From NCBI GenBank assembly GCA_964429915.1, contig CAYSDZ010000008.1, positions 46,613-110,612 of the forward strand: 64,000 nucleotides of DNA, given 5' to 3'. This document shows positions 55,894 to 64,000 of the stretch, one piece after another. Source of the stretch: Alteromonas_F sp964429915 (GTDB lineage: Bacteria; Pseudomonadota; Gammaproteobacteria; Enterobacterales; Alteromonadaceae). The stretch's first letter is position 1, and every line of letters begins with the position of its first letter. A program made the position numbers and the translations under genes. The notes beneath the pieces are model-generated. The model saw only the letters and a program-made list of their open reading frames with translations. It searched no databases and was not told the DNA's origin.

Positions 55894-57579
55894 ATGAACA
55901 GGCTCAGGCTACGCTACGCCAAGCGGGTATTTAACGAACAGCGCGTGGCGTTTCTAGCAGTGATTGCACTGATGATAGCTGAAACTGCAGTTAGTTTAAG
56001 CATCCCTTACCTTATCGGAAAACAGTCAAAGTTGTTTATCGACAATCCAGGTGGTCTGGGTTTGATACATTACCAAATGGTAGCCGTGTGGATCGGACTG
56101 TTTGGCATGCAGGCCTTATTGCGGTTTTTCTCTAGCTTTCAGGTAAACGTACTGGGTGCCAGAATCATGGCCAGTCTGAGTTGCAGACTTTACGACCATA
56201 TTCAAATGCTACCCATTCAATATTTTAAAAATACCAAACGGGGTGACGTAATTAGCATGCTGACTAACGATCTAGCTATCGTTAGTTACTTCGCGTCAAG
56301 CGTGTTCACAAACTTAGTGCCAAATATGCTTATTCTTATTGGCACAGGCGTATTGATGTATTTGATTGATCCATTGATTACTCTGGCAATTTGTACGCTT
56401 GGGCCGCTTGTCTATTTGGTGTTGAAATTGGTAGGCAGAAACATGCATCCCATTGCCAAAGCCTTAGTGCAAAGGCAAGCTGATTCCATTGCTCATGCAA
56501 GCGAAAACATTGGCGCAATTTCATTGGTGAAAGCATTTAATCGTGAATCGAGCGAGTCACGTAAATTTCGCATGCATAACGAAGAGATCCTCACATTGCG
56601 CAGTAAGCAGTTTCGTTTGCAAGCTATGCTAGCTCCCATGGTTCAGTTTCTTTCGTCGGTGTGCGTGTTAGTCGTTGTGTTGCTGTGTTATCTGAAATTT
56701 CAAGCAGGCGATTTAGTCGTTTCAGATCTGATAAGTTTACTCTTGTACGGCTTTATTTTCACTCGACCGCTTAGCAGTTTAGCGAGTCTTTACGGACAAG
56801 TTCAGCAAACGACAGGAGCCACAAGTAGGTTGTTGGATATTTACCATTTACAAGGTGAATCCGATGAGAGGGAGCTCGTTGCCTTGGTGGCTTCAGAAGG
56901 TAGCGTTGAGTTCAAAAATGTCAGTTTCAGCTATAAAAGTAACGCACCTTTACTTAAACAGCTGAGTTTTTTCTTACCTGCTAAATCGTCCATGTTGATT
57001 TGGGGTAAAAACGGCGGTGGAAAAACGACTTTGCTGCATTTATTGATGCGTTTTTATGAGCCCCAAGAAGGTGCGATTTACATAGACGGGCAAAATATCA
57101 GTAGTACCAGTTCTTCGTCTGTAAGAGCATGCATTGGTATGGTCTCTCAAGATGTACTTTTAGTGAATGGGAGTATTTTTGATAATATCGTTTACGGGGT
57201 GGGGCAGCCTGATCACAAAAAGGTGATAGAAGCTGCGAAGCAAGCAAGATTACATCAGTTAATAAAAGCCTTGCCTCAAGGTTATGACACGCCCGTGGGT
57301 GAAGAGGGCATTAAGCTTTCTGGTGGTCAACGGCAGCGAGTGGCGCTAGCAAGAGCACTATTGCGTAAACCCACTATTTTGTTGTTGGACGAACCCACGT
57401 CTATGCTTGACGAAAGTGCTCGTGCTAACTTTAAAAATGAATTCGAAACCTTGTTTTCACACTATACCGTTATTATGATCTCGCATGATCCTTCACTGGA
57501 TAATGTGGCAGATTATGTGGGTGAACTGAGTCATGGTGTGTTGTCGATGAAAAGCGTATCTAATTTAAAAGGAAGATAA
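55894..57579 (+). CDS. ABC transporter (permease-ATPase fusion), probable lasso peptide exporter
   Basis: A 561-residue half-transporter: six membrane helices in residues 1-300 and an ATPase with Walker A GKNGGGKT, signature LSGGQRQR, Walker B ILLLDEPTS and H-loop MISHD. No N-terminal C39 peptidase domain is present, as expected for lasso systems where B2 removes the leader. It is followed after 8 bases by the B1 gene, so it corresponds to the D protein that exports the mature peptide and gives self-immunity. The small 15-base gap to oxyR means that transcription from there could continue into it. Confidence 0.88.
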   Translation: MNRLRLRYAKRVFNEQRVAFLAVIALMIAETAVSLSIPYLIGKQSKLFIDNPGGLGLIHYQMVAVWIGLFGMQALLRFFSSFQVNVLGARIMASLSCRLYDHIQMLPIQYFKNTKRGDVISMLTNDLAIVSYFASSVFTNLVPNMLILIGTGVLMYLIDPLITLAICTLGPLVYLVLKLVGRNMHPIAKALVQRQADSIAHASENIGAISLVKAFNRESSESRKFRMHNEEILTLRSKQFRLQAMLAPMVQFLSSVCVLVVVLLCYLKFQAGDLVVSDLISLLLYGFIFTRPLSSLASLYGQVQQTTGATSRLLDIYHLQGESDERELVALVASEGSVEFKNVSFSYKSNAPLLKQLSFFLPAKSSMLIWGKNGGGKTTLLHLLMRFYEPQEGAIYIDGQNISSTSSSSVRACIGMVSQDVLLVNGSIFDNIVYGVGQPDHKKVIEAAKQARLHQLIKALPQGYDTPVGEEGIKLSGGQRQRVALARALLRKPTILLLDEPTSMLDESARANFKNEFETLFSHYTVIMISHDPSLDNVADYVGELSHGVLSMKSVSNLKGR

Positions 57580-57587
57580 GATAAACT

Positions 57588-57851
57588 ATGACTACCATAG
57601 CGATTAAGCCAGAAGTAATGTTACAACGAGTGGCAGACGAAATGGTTTTGCTTGAGCCTGAAAGTGGTGATTATTTTACCCTCAATGAGGTAGGCGCTAT
57701 TATTGCGGAGCAAAGTCAGGCTGGGAAAAGTGAAGATGAAATTGCATCTTATCTTACTGAAGTCTTCGATGTAACATTGGAACAAGCACAGCAAGACACG
57801 CAGTCTTTACTCGAAGCTTTAGTTGATGCTGGGCTTGCTACCCATTCTTAA
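57588..57851 (+). CDS. Lasso peptide RRE protein (PqqD-like, B1)
   Basis: An 87-residue PqqD-family protein (EMVLLEPESGDYFTLNEVGAIIAE at about 18-41, the usual strand-turn-helix) with a strong ribosome binding site (AAGGAAG). In lasso systems this stand-alone RiPP recognition element binds the leader of the precursor and presents it to the B2 protease. Its end overlaps the B2 start by 26 bases, the normal B1-B2 arrangement. Confidence 0.93.
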   Translation: MTTIAIKPEVMLQRVADEMVLLEPESGDYFTLNEVGAIIAEQSQAGKSEDEIASYLTEVFDVTLEQAQQDTQSLLEALVDAGLATHS

Positions 57852-58314
57852 GCGCTTGTATTCCCTACCACGGGAGCAAAAAAAGTGGTTGCTCTCGGCA
57901 TATGTTGCGTTTGCAAAATGGGACATTTGTATTCGTTTTCTACCCTACAAGTGGTGGCGTCATCGCATTTTTCCATCTGAGCTACCAAAAAGTGAAGTAT
58001 CGAACCTACACCTTCATCAAAATCTTCAAGCGTTTATCCATATTGTAGAAAAAGCGGGCAGGCACCACTGGGCCAAAATGAATTGTCTTCGCAGATGTTT
58101 AGTCACGCAAGAATTGCTTTACCACCATGGAGTTAGCTGTGATTTGTGTATCGGGGTTAGAAAATCCGATCGAAATAGCACGCTAGAGGCGCACAGTTGG
58201 TTAGAAATGAATGGAAAACCCATTAACGACAGTGAAGAGCTTACCAATACCTACAGTAAATTGATGGGGGGTGATGCGTCGAAGCAATTTAGTTTGTTGT
58301 TAAAAAAAACTTAA
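57826..58314 (+). CDS. Lasso peptide leader protease B2 (transglutaminase-like)
   Basis: A 162-residue protein of the transglutaminase-like cysteine protease type used in lasso maturation. The catalytic Cys87 is in NCLRRCLVTQELL, His123 in EAHSWLEMNGKP and an Asp at about 135. The GVSCDLCIGVRK stretch is typical. It cleaves the leader from the precursor with the help of B1, freeing the amino group of core residue 1. It ends 7 bases from the end of the oppositely oriented cyclase gene. Confidence 0.93.
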   Translation: MLGLLPILKRLYSLPREQKKWLLSAYVAFAKWDICIRFLPYKWWRHRIFPSELPKSEVSNLHLHQNLQAFIHIVEKAGRHHWAKMNCLRRCLVTQELLYHHGVSCDLCIGVRKSDRNSTLEAHSWLEMNGKPINDSEELTNTYSKLMGGDASKQFSLLLKKT

Positions 58315-58321
58315 TCGCCAT

Positions 58322-60124
58322 TTAATCGCTATGGTGTTGCGTGATCCAGCATTGGGTTAAAATGGCATAGAGCAAATCAACAGTGACATAACCGGACGCG
58401 TTGTTCACGACATGGTCGAATTGTTGTAGCAATGGTTTGGGTTCCAATAAGCCTAAATCCGCTAGTTTTTCATGGCGTAATAGTTGCCTGATTGCCGTTG
58501 CATTTTCTCTAACCAAACCAGTAAAATGCTGGTCAAACGTGGTTTTTTTTGTATTCCAACACACCTTTTCAGGTAAATAGGCATTCATTGCTGAGCGCAA
58601 CAGCCATTTGGGAAAAGGCCCTCGAATTAACTGCTTTGGCTTTACATCAAAACTGAACTGGGCGATATGTTTATCAAAAAATGGATGAGCAACTTTTATG
58701 TTGTGCGCCGCCCCTACCTTTTGATAAGAGCGCAGTGAATTGAACGTTGAGCTGGTTTTAACCGTGTGATAACGCGCAAAATGAACGGGTTGTTTTTTAG
58801 AGTCAAAAGGATTATTGATATTTAAAGACTGCTTAACGGTATCAGCAGTATTTGATGGAAGCCAAGTGGGCAAAGCGACTCTGTCGCCCATTACATCAAT
58901 ACTCTTTGACCTTACTGCCTTTAAAAAAGCCGTTGGCAGCAAGGGCTTTAAAAACAGTTTTTTGGCAACGTCAACAAACGACATTCCCGTTTTCCTACAT
59001 GCCTTAAACACCTCATACACAACACCGAGGTCACCGCTTAAAAATCGTTGAGAGTAGGCAGATGAATGCCCCCAACACATCTCATCGCCACCATTACCGG
59101 TTAATAATAGTGATGCATTATGACGCTCGCAAAGCGCAAATTCGTCGAAATAACGCGATGAAAGCACAGTACCAGGACTGTCAAAATCGGTCGGATAAAG
59201 GCTTAAAAAGTCTCTGTACGCTTCTTTGTCGGCCGCCATCCAATGATGTTCATCGCAACCAATATGATGGCTGAGTATATCAATCAGCTCACTTTCATCA
59301 GATTCTGGGCTTTTCTCATAATAATGAGACAGGGAAAACAGTGCGTTATTGTGCTGCTTTTGAAACAAGGCCGCTAGCGCTGTAACACTTGAAGAGTCAA
59401 GTCCTCCACTCATTTGACTCACCACTGCTAGGTTGTCATTACCAATATTATGTGAAACTGCATTTTTGAGAATAGTATGAAATTGCTCGATAGCTTCATT
59501 ATCATTTAAGGTATGCGCGGTGGGGCTAAAACGTAATTCCCAATATGGCTTATGCTGTATACCGTCGGTTGACGCTGTTAAATAATGGGCAAAAGGTAGG
59601 GTATGAATGTGCTTAAACAGGCTCATGTTCGGATTCGGATGACCTGCTAACCAACATGAGAGAGCCGCTGAATTAAGTTGGACCTCGTTTTTAAGAACGG
59701 CGATAAATGAAGCTTCGCTAGCACACACAAACCCGTTCTCTACTTGGCTGTAATGCAGGGTATATTGCCCTAGCGCATCGCAAGCCGCATGAAAAGTTTG
59801 ACTGTGTTTGTTCCAATTAAAAAGGCAAAAAGGACCATCAATTGCCTTAGCTTTACTCTCAAAGGTTAAATTAGGGTCAGCGAATAAATCGGAGAATGTA
59901 TTGCTGTGTGCAATCCACTGATAGCAATGGTCGTCATAGTGTATATGCCGTTGTGTAACCTCTAAAGATCCTAAGGACTTATAGTGCGTGTTTTTCTGAT
60001 AGAATCCACTAACAAAATGCCGATGATGAAAAACACATATAAGCTGATAATGTGCTTCAAGCTTATCGATGCAAGCCCTTAATTGCGTCTCGTTATTACA
60101 TATCAAAGCGAATGAAAATATCAC
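58322..60124 (-). CDS. Lasso cyclase (asparagine synthetase-like, C protein)
   Basis: A 600-residue AsnB homologue with a GTG start. The N-terminal glutaminase-like domain lacks the Cys2 nucleophile of true asparagine synthetase (it starts MIFSFAL), so it cannot use glutamine; this is typical of lasso cyclases. The ATP-PPi loop SGGLDSS is at 239-245, and further motifs (LLTGNGGDEMCWGHSS, then HPFFDKHIAQF) are intact. It adenylates the Asp/Glu side chain at core position 8 or 9 and joins it to the amino group of residue 1. Its orientation is opposite to the other lasso genes; it probably has its own promoter in the 60125-60535 gap. Confidence 0.9.
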   Translation of the reverse strand: MIFSFALICNNETQLRACIDKLEAHYQLICVFHHRHFVSGFYQKNTHYKSLGSLEVTQRHIHYDDHCYQWIAHSNTFSDLFADPNLTFESKAKAIDGPFCLFNWNKHSQTFHAACDALGQYTLHYSQVENGFVCASEASFIAVLKNEVQLNSAALSCWLAGHPNPNMSLFKHIHTLPFAHYLTASTDGIQHKPYWELRFSPTAHTLNDNEAIEQFHTILKNAVSHNIGNDNLAVVSQMSGGLDSSSVTALAALFQKQHNNALFSLSHYYEKSPESDESELIDILSHHIGCDEHHWMAADKEAYRDFLSLYPTDFDSPGTVLSSRYFDEFALCERHNASLLLTGNGGDEMCWGHSSAYSQRFLSGDLGVVYEVFKACRKTGMSFVDVAKKLFLKPLLPTAFLKAVRSKSIDVMGDRVALPTWLPSNTADTVKQSLNINNPFDSKKQPVHFARYHTVKTSSTFNSLRSYQKVGAAHNIKVAHPFFDKHIAQFSFDVKPKQLIRGPFPKWLLRSAMNAYLPEKVCWNTKKTTFDQHFTGLVRENATAIRQLLRHEKLADLGLLEPKPLLQQFDHVVNNASGYVTVDLLYAILTQCWITQHHSD

Positions 60125-60535
60125 GATTTGATTACTTTATCTTTGTTGCACATCTTGCTTGGGACTATATAGCGTTTAAGTGGAGAGTTAAACGAAAAGT
60201 CACCTTGTGTTGAATTGTGTGCACCGATGGCGCATGGGTGCTCTGTTTTAGTGTCAACTGATTGAAACTGGGTTGAATTGAAATAACTGAATGATTAATA
60301 TGATAATTTTCTATATAATGCCGAATATTCCTTGAAAATAAGTGCAGGGGAAATAGCAAAGTTGTCAGGTTTTTTTACAATGCGCGTATTGCGCATGGCT
60401 AATGTAATAAAAGTGAAATGAAATTTTTAGCTAAGTTGCTGATTTTATTTTATTATTTAATTGTGGTTTAATCTTTGCTTGCTTTCATGTATCTTCAACG
60501 TGTATAACTTTAACTAAACGGAAAGGCTATAAATT
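60125..60535. other. Divergent AT-rich control region between lasso cyclase and PEP-CTERM gene
   Basis: 411 bases without a convincing gene. It must hold promoters for the leftward cyclase gene and the rightward PEP-CTERM/lasso precursor genes. A short inverted repeat, ATGCGC-N5-GCGCAT at 60380-60396, lies in the middle and could be an operator or a weak hairpin. A TATAAT at 60314-60319 has no good -35 partner. Confidence 0.5.
60479..60508 (+). promoter_or_regulatory. Possible promoter for the PEP-CTERM protein and lasso precursor
   Basis: TTGCTT at 60479-60484 and TATAAC at 60503-60508 are 18 bases apart, about 28 bases before the PEP-CTERM ATG. The gene has a good ribosome binding site (GGAAAGG at 60520-60526). 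Confidence 0.45.
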
Positions 60536-61123
60536 ATGAAAAAAGTTTTATTAGCTGGTTTTTTTATGCTTTTTGCTTGTGCAAAAGCAAACGCTTCATT
60601 CGTAAGTGTTATTACTGCCGACGAGCTAGACGGCGTTGAAGTAACAGTTACTTTTGAAGATCTAACAACAGCTGTTGCTACACTCACAGCTGATGGTGTT
60701 GAATCTGCCTCTGTTAGTAGCACAGATTTTGCACTTTCTATTTTCGGTGAAACGTTCGGTGAAGCTTCTGCAGGTATTTGGTCTTTTGCAAACCTTTCTA
60801 ATTTAGGTGTTGTGTCAATCTTTATTGATGCAATTACTGCTGGAATTGTGTTTGACCCTGTAGAAGGCGGTGTTGCTGGTCCTGGTGGTGCAGGCCGTCC
60901 ATTTTTTGCTGATACGGCTGGTGTTATTGGTGAGTTCGGTGCTGCAGTAGTAGCTGGCGAGTTGTTCGGTACGTTAACAATTTCAGCTGGTGGCGCTTTA
61001 CTTCCACCTGAGTTACAGTTTGTTATCGACACAGACGCGGTAGCAGCAGTGCCTGCTCCTGCAATGGTGGGTTTATTAATATTTGTTTGCGGTGCTTTCG
61101 CGGCACGTCGTAAACTAGCATAA
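60536..61123 (+). CDS. PEP-CTERM sorting-signal protein
   Basis: A 195-residue secreted protein with a signal peptide (residues 1-20, ending AKANA). A low-complexity beta-rich middle follows, then a C-terminal sorting signal: VPAPAMVGLL, a hydrophobic stretch and the basic end AARRKLA. This is the PEP-CTERM pattern (here VPxP), recognised by exosortase and linked to exopolysaccharide production. No exosortase is in the window; it may lie in the polysaccharide locus to the right. The lasso precursor starts 18 bases downstream without a terminator in between, so the two are probably on one transcript. Confidence 0.85.
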   Translation: MKKVLLAGFFMLFACAKANASFVSVITADELDGVEVTVTFEDLTTAVATLTADGVESASVSSTDFALSIFGETFGEASAGIWSFANLSNLGVVSIFIDAITAGIVFDPVEGGVAGPGGAGRPFFADTAGVIGEFGAAVVAGELFGTLTISAGGALLPPELQFVIDTDAVAAVPAPAMVGLLIFVCGAFAARRKLA

Positions 61124-61141
61124 TTAATTAGGAGAACGGTT

Positions 61142-61291
61142 ATGATGAATCAAGAAACTTCTCAGAAGCGTGAGTATCGTTCGCCTGAGTTGAAAAAAGC
61201 AGGTAGTCTTGCAGAACTAACTCAAGGTTTTGCAGGTAGCATCCCCGATGAGCAAGGCGGAAGCGCTAAGCGTAATCCTTTCCAAGGATAA
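61142..61291 (+). CDS. Lasso peptide precursor (A)
   Basis: A 49-residue peptide with a strong ribosome binding site (AGGAGA). The leader has the YxxPxLxxxG motif recognised by lasso RRE proteins (Tyr12, Pro15, Leu17, Gly21) and Thr27 at position -2. The predicted 21-residue core starts GFAGSIPDEQGG at Gly29 and ends KRNPFQG; Asp8 (Asp36) or Glu9 (Glu37) can close an 8- or 9-residue ring with Gly1. All four maturation proteins are encoded within 5.3 kb. A terminator follows directly. The core has no C-terminal Ser, so modification as in kinase-tailored paeninodin-type peptides would need another residue. Confidence 0.9.
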   Translation: MMNQETSQKREYRSPELKKAGSLAELTQGFAGSIPDEQGGSAKRNPFQG

Positions 61292-61307
61292 TTAGAAAAT
61301 CTTAAAA

Positions 61308-61335
61308 AACCTCGCTATTATGGCGGGGTTTTTTT
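61308..61335 (+). terminator. Rho-independent terminator after the lasso precursor
   Basis: AACCTCGC (61308-61315) pairs with GCGGGGTT (61323-61330), one T-G wobble, over a 7-base loop, followed by five T. It separates the precursor from the kinase gene that starts 13 bases later, which would let the peptide be made in excess over the kinase. Confidence 0.85.
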
Positions 61336-61348
61336 ATGCTTGTAATCT

Positions 61349-62287
61349 ATGATCACACCTATACACGGTATTCAGTTCTTTACTGAATCCGACCGACCTA
61401 AACGTAACGATTATCCTTTTTCACTGCTTACTCGATTTTTAGATAAGCCGATGGATTGTATTGAGGATCCCGTTTGGCAATTGAGTGACCAAGGTGAAAG
61501 ATATTCAACCCATGTCAATGTAGTCCAACAGGGAGCCCAAACCATTCTGAACATAGATTGTGAAGGAAAAGGGCAATTCTGTTTTGATAAGTCAAACTTA
61601 GCGATTTACTGGCAACAAGGTGGGACCGGCTTTGAACATTACTTACAAACCTTCGGTGCGTCTTTGTTTTTAGAGCAACATGCTGTTCCCTGCATTCATG
61701 CGAATACCTTAGTTAAAGACAGTAAAGGTGTGTTGCTAATTGCACCAAGTCGAATGGGTAAAAGTTCACTAAGCGCAAGTATGGTTTCGCATGGCTTCGA
61801 GTTAATCACCGACGATATGGTTGCATTGCATTTAAGTAACGAATTAGGCTTTTATACTTATCCGAGTTGGGCGAAGTTACGCTTATGGCCTGACAGTGCA
61901 GAACACTTAAGTAAAAATTTAAGCATCCAAAGTCAAAACAAAGTTCATGCTCGTTTTGCTAAAACTGAGATCCAAGTTAATTCAAACATTCAATTCAATC
62001 AGACAGTTCCCATTAGCGCTGCATTTATACTGAATAGGCACGTTTCGTCAAAGAATCACGCAGCTGCAATAAAAATAACTCATAAGCCCGCTAGCGTTGC
62101 ATTAATGACATTAATACAAAACAGTATGTTGGCAGATGCATACAGGTCGTTAAATTTAGAACAAAACCGATTTCATCGATTAGCACACTTTGTCGAACGG
62201 GTGCCTATATATGAATTAAGTTATTCTAGCGGATTGGAACATTTGCCAGAAGTCGTTGCTTCCATTGTAAAACAACTATTTGAGTGA
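61349..62287 (+). CDS. HprK-like kinase of the lasso locus
   Basis: A 312-residue protein related to HPr serine kinase. It has the CIHANTLVKDSKGVLLIAPS stretch leading into the Walker A P-loop (APSRMGKSS, residues about 132-140), then GFELITDDMV with the paired acidic residues at 155-156. There is no PTS context. HprK-like kinases occur in lasso clusters, where some phosphorylate the C-terminal Ser of the precursor. In PEP-CTERM and exopolysaccharide loci related kinases also occur without known targets. Here both contexts meet, so the target may be the lasso precursor or something else. The first Gly of the P-loop is Ala, as in several family members. Confidence 0.82.
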   Translation: MITPIHGIQFFTESDRPKRNDYPFSLLTRFLDKPMDCIEDPVWQLSDQGERYSTHVNVVQQGAQTILNIDCEGKGQFCFDKSNLAIYWQQGGTGFEHYLQTFGASLFLEQHAVPCIHANTLVKDSKGVLLIAPSRMGKSSLSASMVSHGFELITDDMVALHLSNELGFYTYPSWAKLRLWPDSAEHLSKNLSIQSQNKVHARFAKTEIQVNSNIQFNQTVPISAAFILNRHVSSKNHAAAIKITHKPASVALMTLIQNSMLADAYRSLNLEQNRFHRLAHFVERVPIYELSYSSGLEHLPEVVASIVKQLFE

Positions 62288-62596
62288 ATGAAAAGAGTAG
62301 TAAAATGGTGCAAATGCATCGAGATGGTGCGCTAACCTGCGAAGATGGGAACGGAAGAGCTTCTCTTGATCCAACTCTACCATTAGGCATTAGTTTTGCT
62401 AGTTTTCTCTGCTGTTCTGGTTCAAGCGTCACGTAAGTTTTACATTAAGAATTATTTTGTTAGACTTGTGTTAGAACTGGTGTAAGCTTGCAGTTCAACT
62501 ATCAGTAAGTTCGGTAAGTAGTAAGGTTTCTAAAACTCATTCAGTAGATTATAAGTGAATGGGTTTATTTAAGATGCCATTACCAGGGGATGGTTT
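62288..62596. other. Intergenic region before the glycosylphosphotransferase gene
   Basis: 309 bases without a supported gene. A 43-codon frame (62305-62436, plus strand) starts with ATG but has a weak ribosome binding site and no recognisable motif; a minus-strand frame across the same bases is equally unsupported. There is no clear terminator after the kinase gene. The end is AT-rich and probably contains the promoter of the downstream gene. Confidence 0.45.
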
Positions 62597-64000
62597 ATGA
62601 GTCAGTCAGATGGGTTTATTCGTAATAATCTTAATCAGTTTGCTTTTATGTATAGGCTAGTTGATATCTTATTCATTCAATTTGGTCTTATTTTCAGTAG
62701 CCTAGCTTATTTAGGGCGCTTTCCAAAAGATTACATTGTCATTGCTCTAATAGCCAACATGGCATATCTGTTTTTTGCAGAGCTCTTTGTGTTATATCGC
62801 TCGTGGCGAGCGGGTTCTTTCAAGGAAATGCTGTTTTATACAACGGTGAGTTGGCTATTAACTATTTTCCCCGTCTTCACATTCCTTTTCTTTACCAAGC
62901 AAAGCGAAGAGTATTCGCGTTTCGCTTTGGGTTTATGGGTGCTGGTTACGCTTATATGCTTATGTTCATGGCGCTCTGTTTTTCGTTATTACCTTCGTAA
63001 AGTAAGGCGAAAAGGCTACAACACAAGGTGCGTTGGCATAATTGGCCTTACACCTAGGGGCAGAGAACTTGCTGATCAAATATATGGAAACCCCGAAACG
63101 GGATATAAATTAGAGGCAGTGTTCGACCAGCGCGATATCAGCAGGCTTGATGAGAAATACCTCCACTTATACAAGGGTGGCATACAAGATGCTGTTGAAC
63201 TGGCACAACAAAACAAGCTTGAAATTGTTTTTATTGCCTTGCCTTTTACATCTAAAAACAGAATAGACGAAATATTGAGCAGCTTGGGGGATACAACGGT
63301 AGACGTTCACTTGATACCCGATATGTTTACCTATCAATTGTTGCACGCAAGAATCGGGCACGTAGGGGAAATGCAAACCATAAGTGTGTACGACACGCCG
63401 ATGCGTGGAGGCTATTCCGTTATGAAGCGTATGGAAGATGTATTTTTAGCATTGTCGATACTGGCACTTATTGCTATTCCTATGCTTATCATCGCAATTG
63501 CCATAAAAACGACATCCAAAGGGCCTATTATTTTTAAGCAATCGCGTTATGGCATGGATGGGAAAAAAATCAAGGTATGGAAGTTTAGAAGCATGCGAGC
63601 TATGGATGATGGTGAAGTCGTTAAACAAGCCACTAAGGGCGACGCACGGATTACGCCGGTTGGCGCGTTTTTAAGAAAAACGTCATTAGACGAATTGCCG
63701 CAATTTTTTAATGTGCTGCAAGGTTGTATGTCGGTTGTTGGCCCCAGACCTCATGCGGTTAGCCACAACGAAGAGTATAGAAAGAAAATTAAGTATTATA
63801 TGTTACGCCACAAAATGAAGCCTGGCATAACAGGGTGGGCACAGGTGAATGGTTGGCGCGGTGAAACAGATACCGACGAAAAAATGGAAATGCGCATTCA
63901 ATACGACCTCGACTATATTAGAAACTGGTCGATATGGATGGATTTCAAAATTGTTGTGTTTACCTTGTTTAAAGGGTTTGTGGGTAAGAATGTGTATTAA
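62597..64000 (+). CDS. Undecaprenyl-phosphate hexose-1-phosphate transferase (polyprenyl glycosylphosphotransferase, WcaJ-like)
   Basis: A 467-residue membrane enzyme, complete up to its TAA at the last base of the window. Four N-terminal helices (about 15-130) are followed by a Rossmann-like domain (CVGIIGLTPRGRELADQIYG), a fifth helix at about 278-303 and the catalytic bacterial sugar transferase domain with KVWKFRSMR, TSLDELPQFFNVLQG, MSVVGPRPHA and KPGITGWAQVNGWRGETD. It transfers a sugar phosphate to undecaprenyl phosphate, the first step of exopolysaccharide assembly. The next genes to the right should be further polysaccharide genes, in line with the PEP-CTERM protein upstream. Confidence 0.94.
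   Translation: MSQSDGFIRNNLNQFAFMYRLVDILFIQFGLIFSSLAYLGRFPKDYIVIALIANMAYLFFAELFVLYRSWRAGSFKEMLFYTTVSWLLTIFPVFTFLFFTKQSEEYSRFALGLWVLVTLICLCSWRSVFRYYLRKVRRKGYNTRCVGIIGLTPRGRELADQIYGNPETGYKLEAVFDQRDISRLDEKYLHLYKGGIQDAVELAQQNKLEIVFIALPFTSKNRIDEILSSLGDTTVDVHLIPDMFTYQLLHARIGHVGEMQTISVYDTPMRGGYSVMKRMEDVFLALSILALIAIPMLIIAIAIKTTSKGPIIFKQSRYGMDGKKIKVWKFRSMRAMDDGEVVKQATKGDARITPVGAFLRKTSLDELPQFFNVLQGCMSVVGPRPHAVSHNEEYRKKIKYYMLRHKMKPGITGWAQVNGWRGETDTDEKMEMRIQYDLDYIRNWSIWMDFKIVVFTLFKGFVGKNVY

Noticed and set aside
58322..60124. True asparagine synthetase AsnB
   Set aside because: The N-terminus lacks the Cys2 glutaminase nucleophile and the gene adjoins lasso B1/B2 genes, so a lasso cyclase is the better reading.
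62226..62436. Short frames on both strands after the HprK-like gene as a second peptide precursor
   Set aside because: Neither has a leader motif for a lasso or other RiPP, the ribosome binding sites are weak, and the minus-strand frame starts at a GTG and runs into the kinase gene.
1..64000. CRISPR arrays, insertion sequences, rRNA genes, replication origin
   Set aside because: No regularly spaced direct repeats, transposase genes, rRNA-like sequence or DnaA-box clusters were seen on either strand.

Overview
The window looks like chromosomal DNA of a marine gammaproteobacterium of the order Alteromonadales (Alteromonas/Paraglaciecola type). The grounds are the lptFG/pepA/holC/valS block, the pst-phoU-pit phosphate block, several large TonB-dependent receptors, BetT, a two-gene MesX/MesD methionine synthase, and moderate GC with AT-rich intergenic DNA. 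This is an inference from gene content; no rRNA gene is present to confirm it.

Layout. 1-7.3 kb: the end of an unknown gene, a large TonB-dependent receptor, then a leftward pair made of a hybrid histidine kinase with a THI5/NMT1-type periplasmic sensor and a membrane protein. 7.4-12.1 kb: a rightward operon that I read as a split-borosin RiPP locus. It has a pepsin-like aspartic protease, a borosin-type peptide backbone N-methyltransferase, a GNAT acetyltransferase, a 76-residue precursor candidate and a TPR/GGDEF protein. 12.1-26.9 kb: a GST, a sortilin-like beta-propeller, BetT, two more TonB-dependent receptors and a TPR-sulfotransferase. 27-30.8 kb: a MetR-like regulator divergent from mesX-mesD with an exact MetR-type palindrome between them, then a YgjP-type peptidase. 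30.9-35.1 kb: EfpL, HopJ-family protein, flavin reductase and a BlaI/M56-TonB pair with two tandem BlaI-type operators.

35.2-38.7 kb is a scarred accessory region. It contains a broken RelA/SpoT synthetase gene (internal deletion plus an in-frame amber codon), a diverged fragment of the nearby M56 gene, an intact parD with a truncated parE, and a PIN toxin-antitoxin pair lying between a tRNA-Leu fragment and the intact tRNA-Leu(CAA) gene. 38.9-55.9 kb is core genome: RDD protein, lptG-lptF, pepA-holC-valS, ggt, a GcvR-like ACT protein, pstC-pstA-pstB-phoU-pit and oxyR.

55.9-64 kb holds a lasso-peptide system with an unusual layout. The exporter, B1 (PqqD-like RRE) and B2 (transglutaminase-like protease) run rightward, and the lasso cyclase (asparagine synthetase-like) converges on them from the other strand. 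Beyond it are a PEP-CTERM protein, a 49-residue lasso precursor with a textbook leader and an HprK-like kinase. The window closes with a polyprenyl glycosylphosphotransferase, probably the first gene of an exopolysaccharide/exosortase locus continuing to the right.

The two peptide systems (borosin and lasso) and the tRNA-Leu-flanked toxin-antitoxin cassette are the parts most worth following up.
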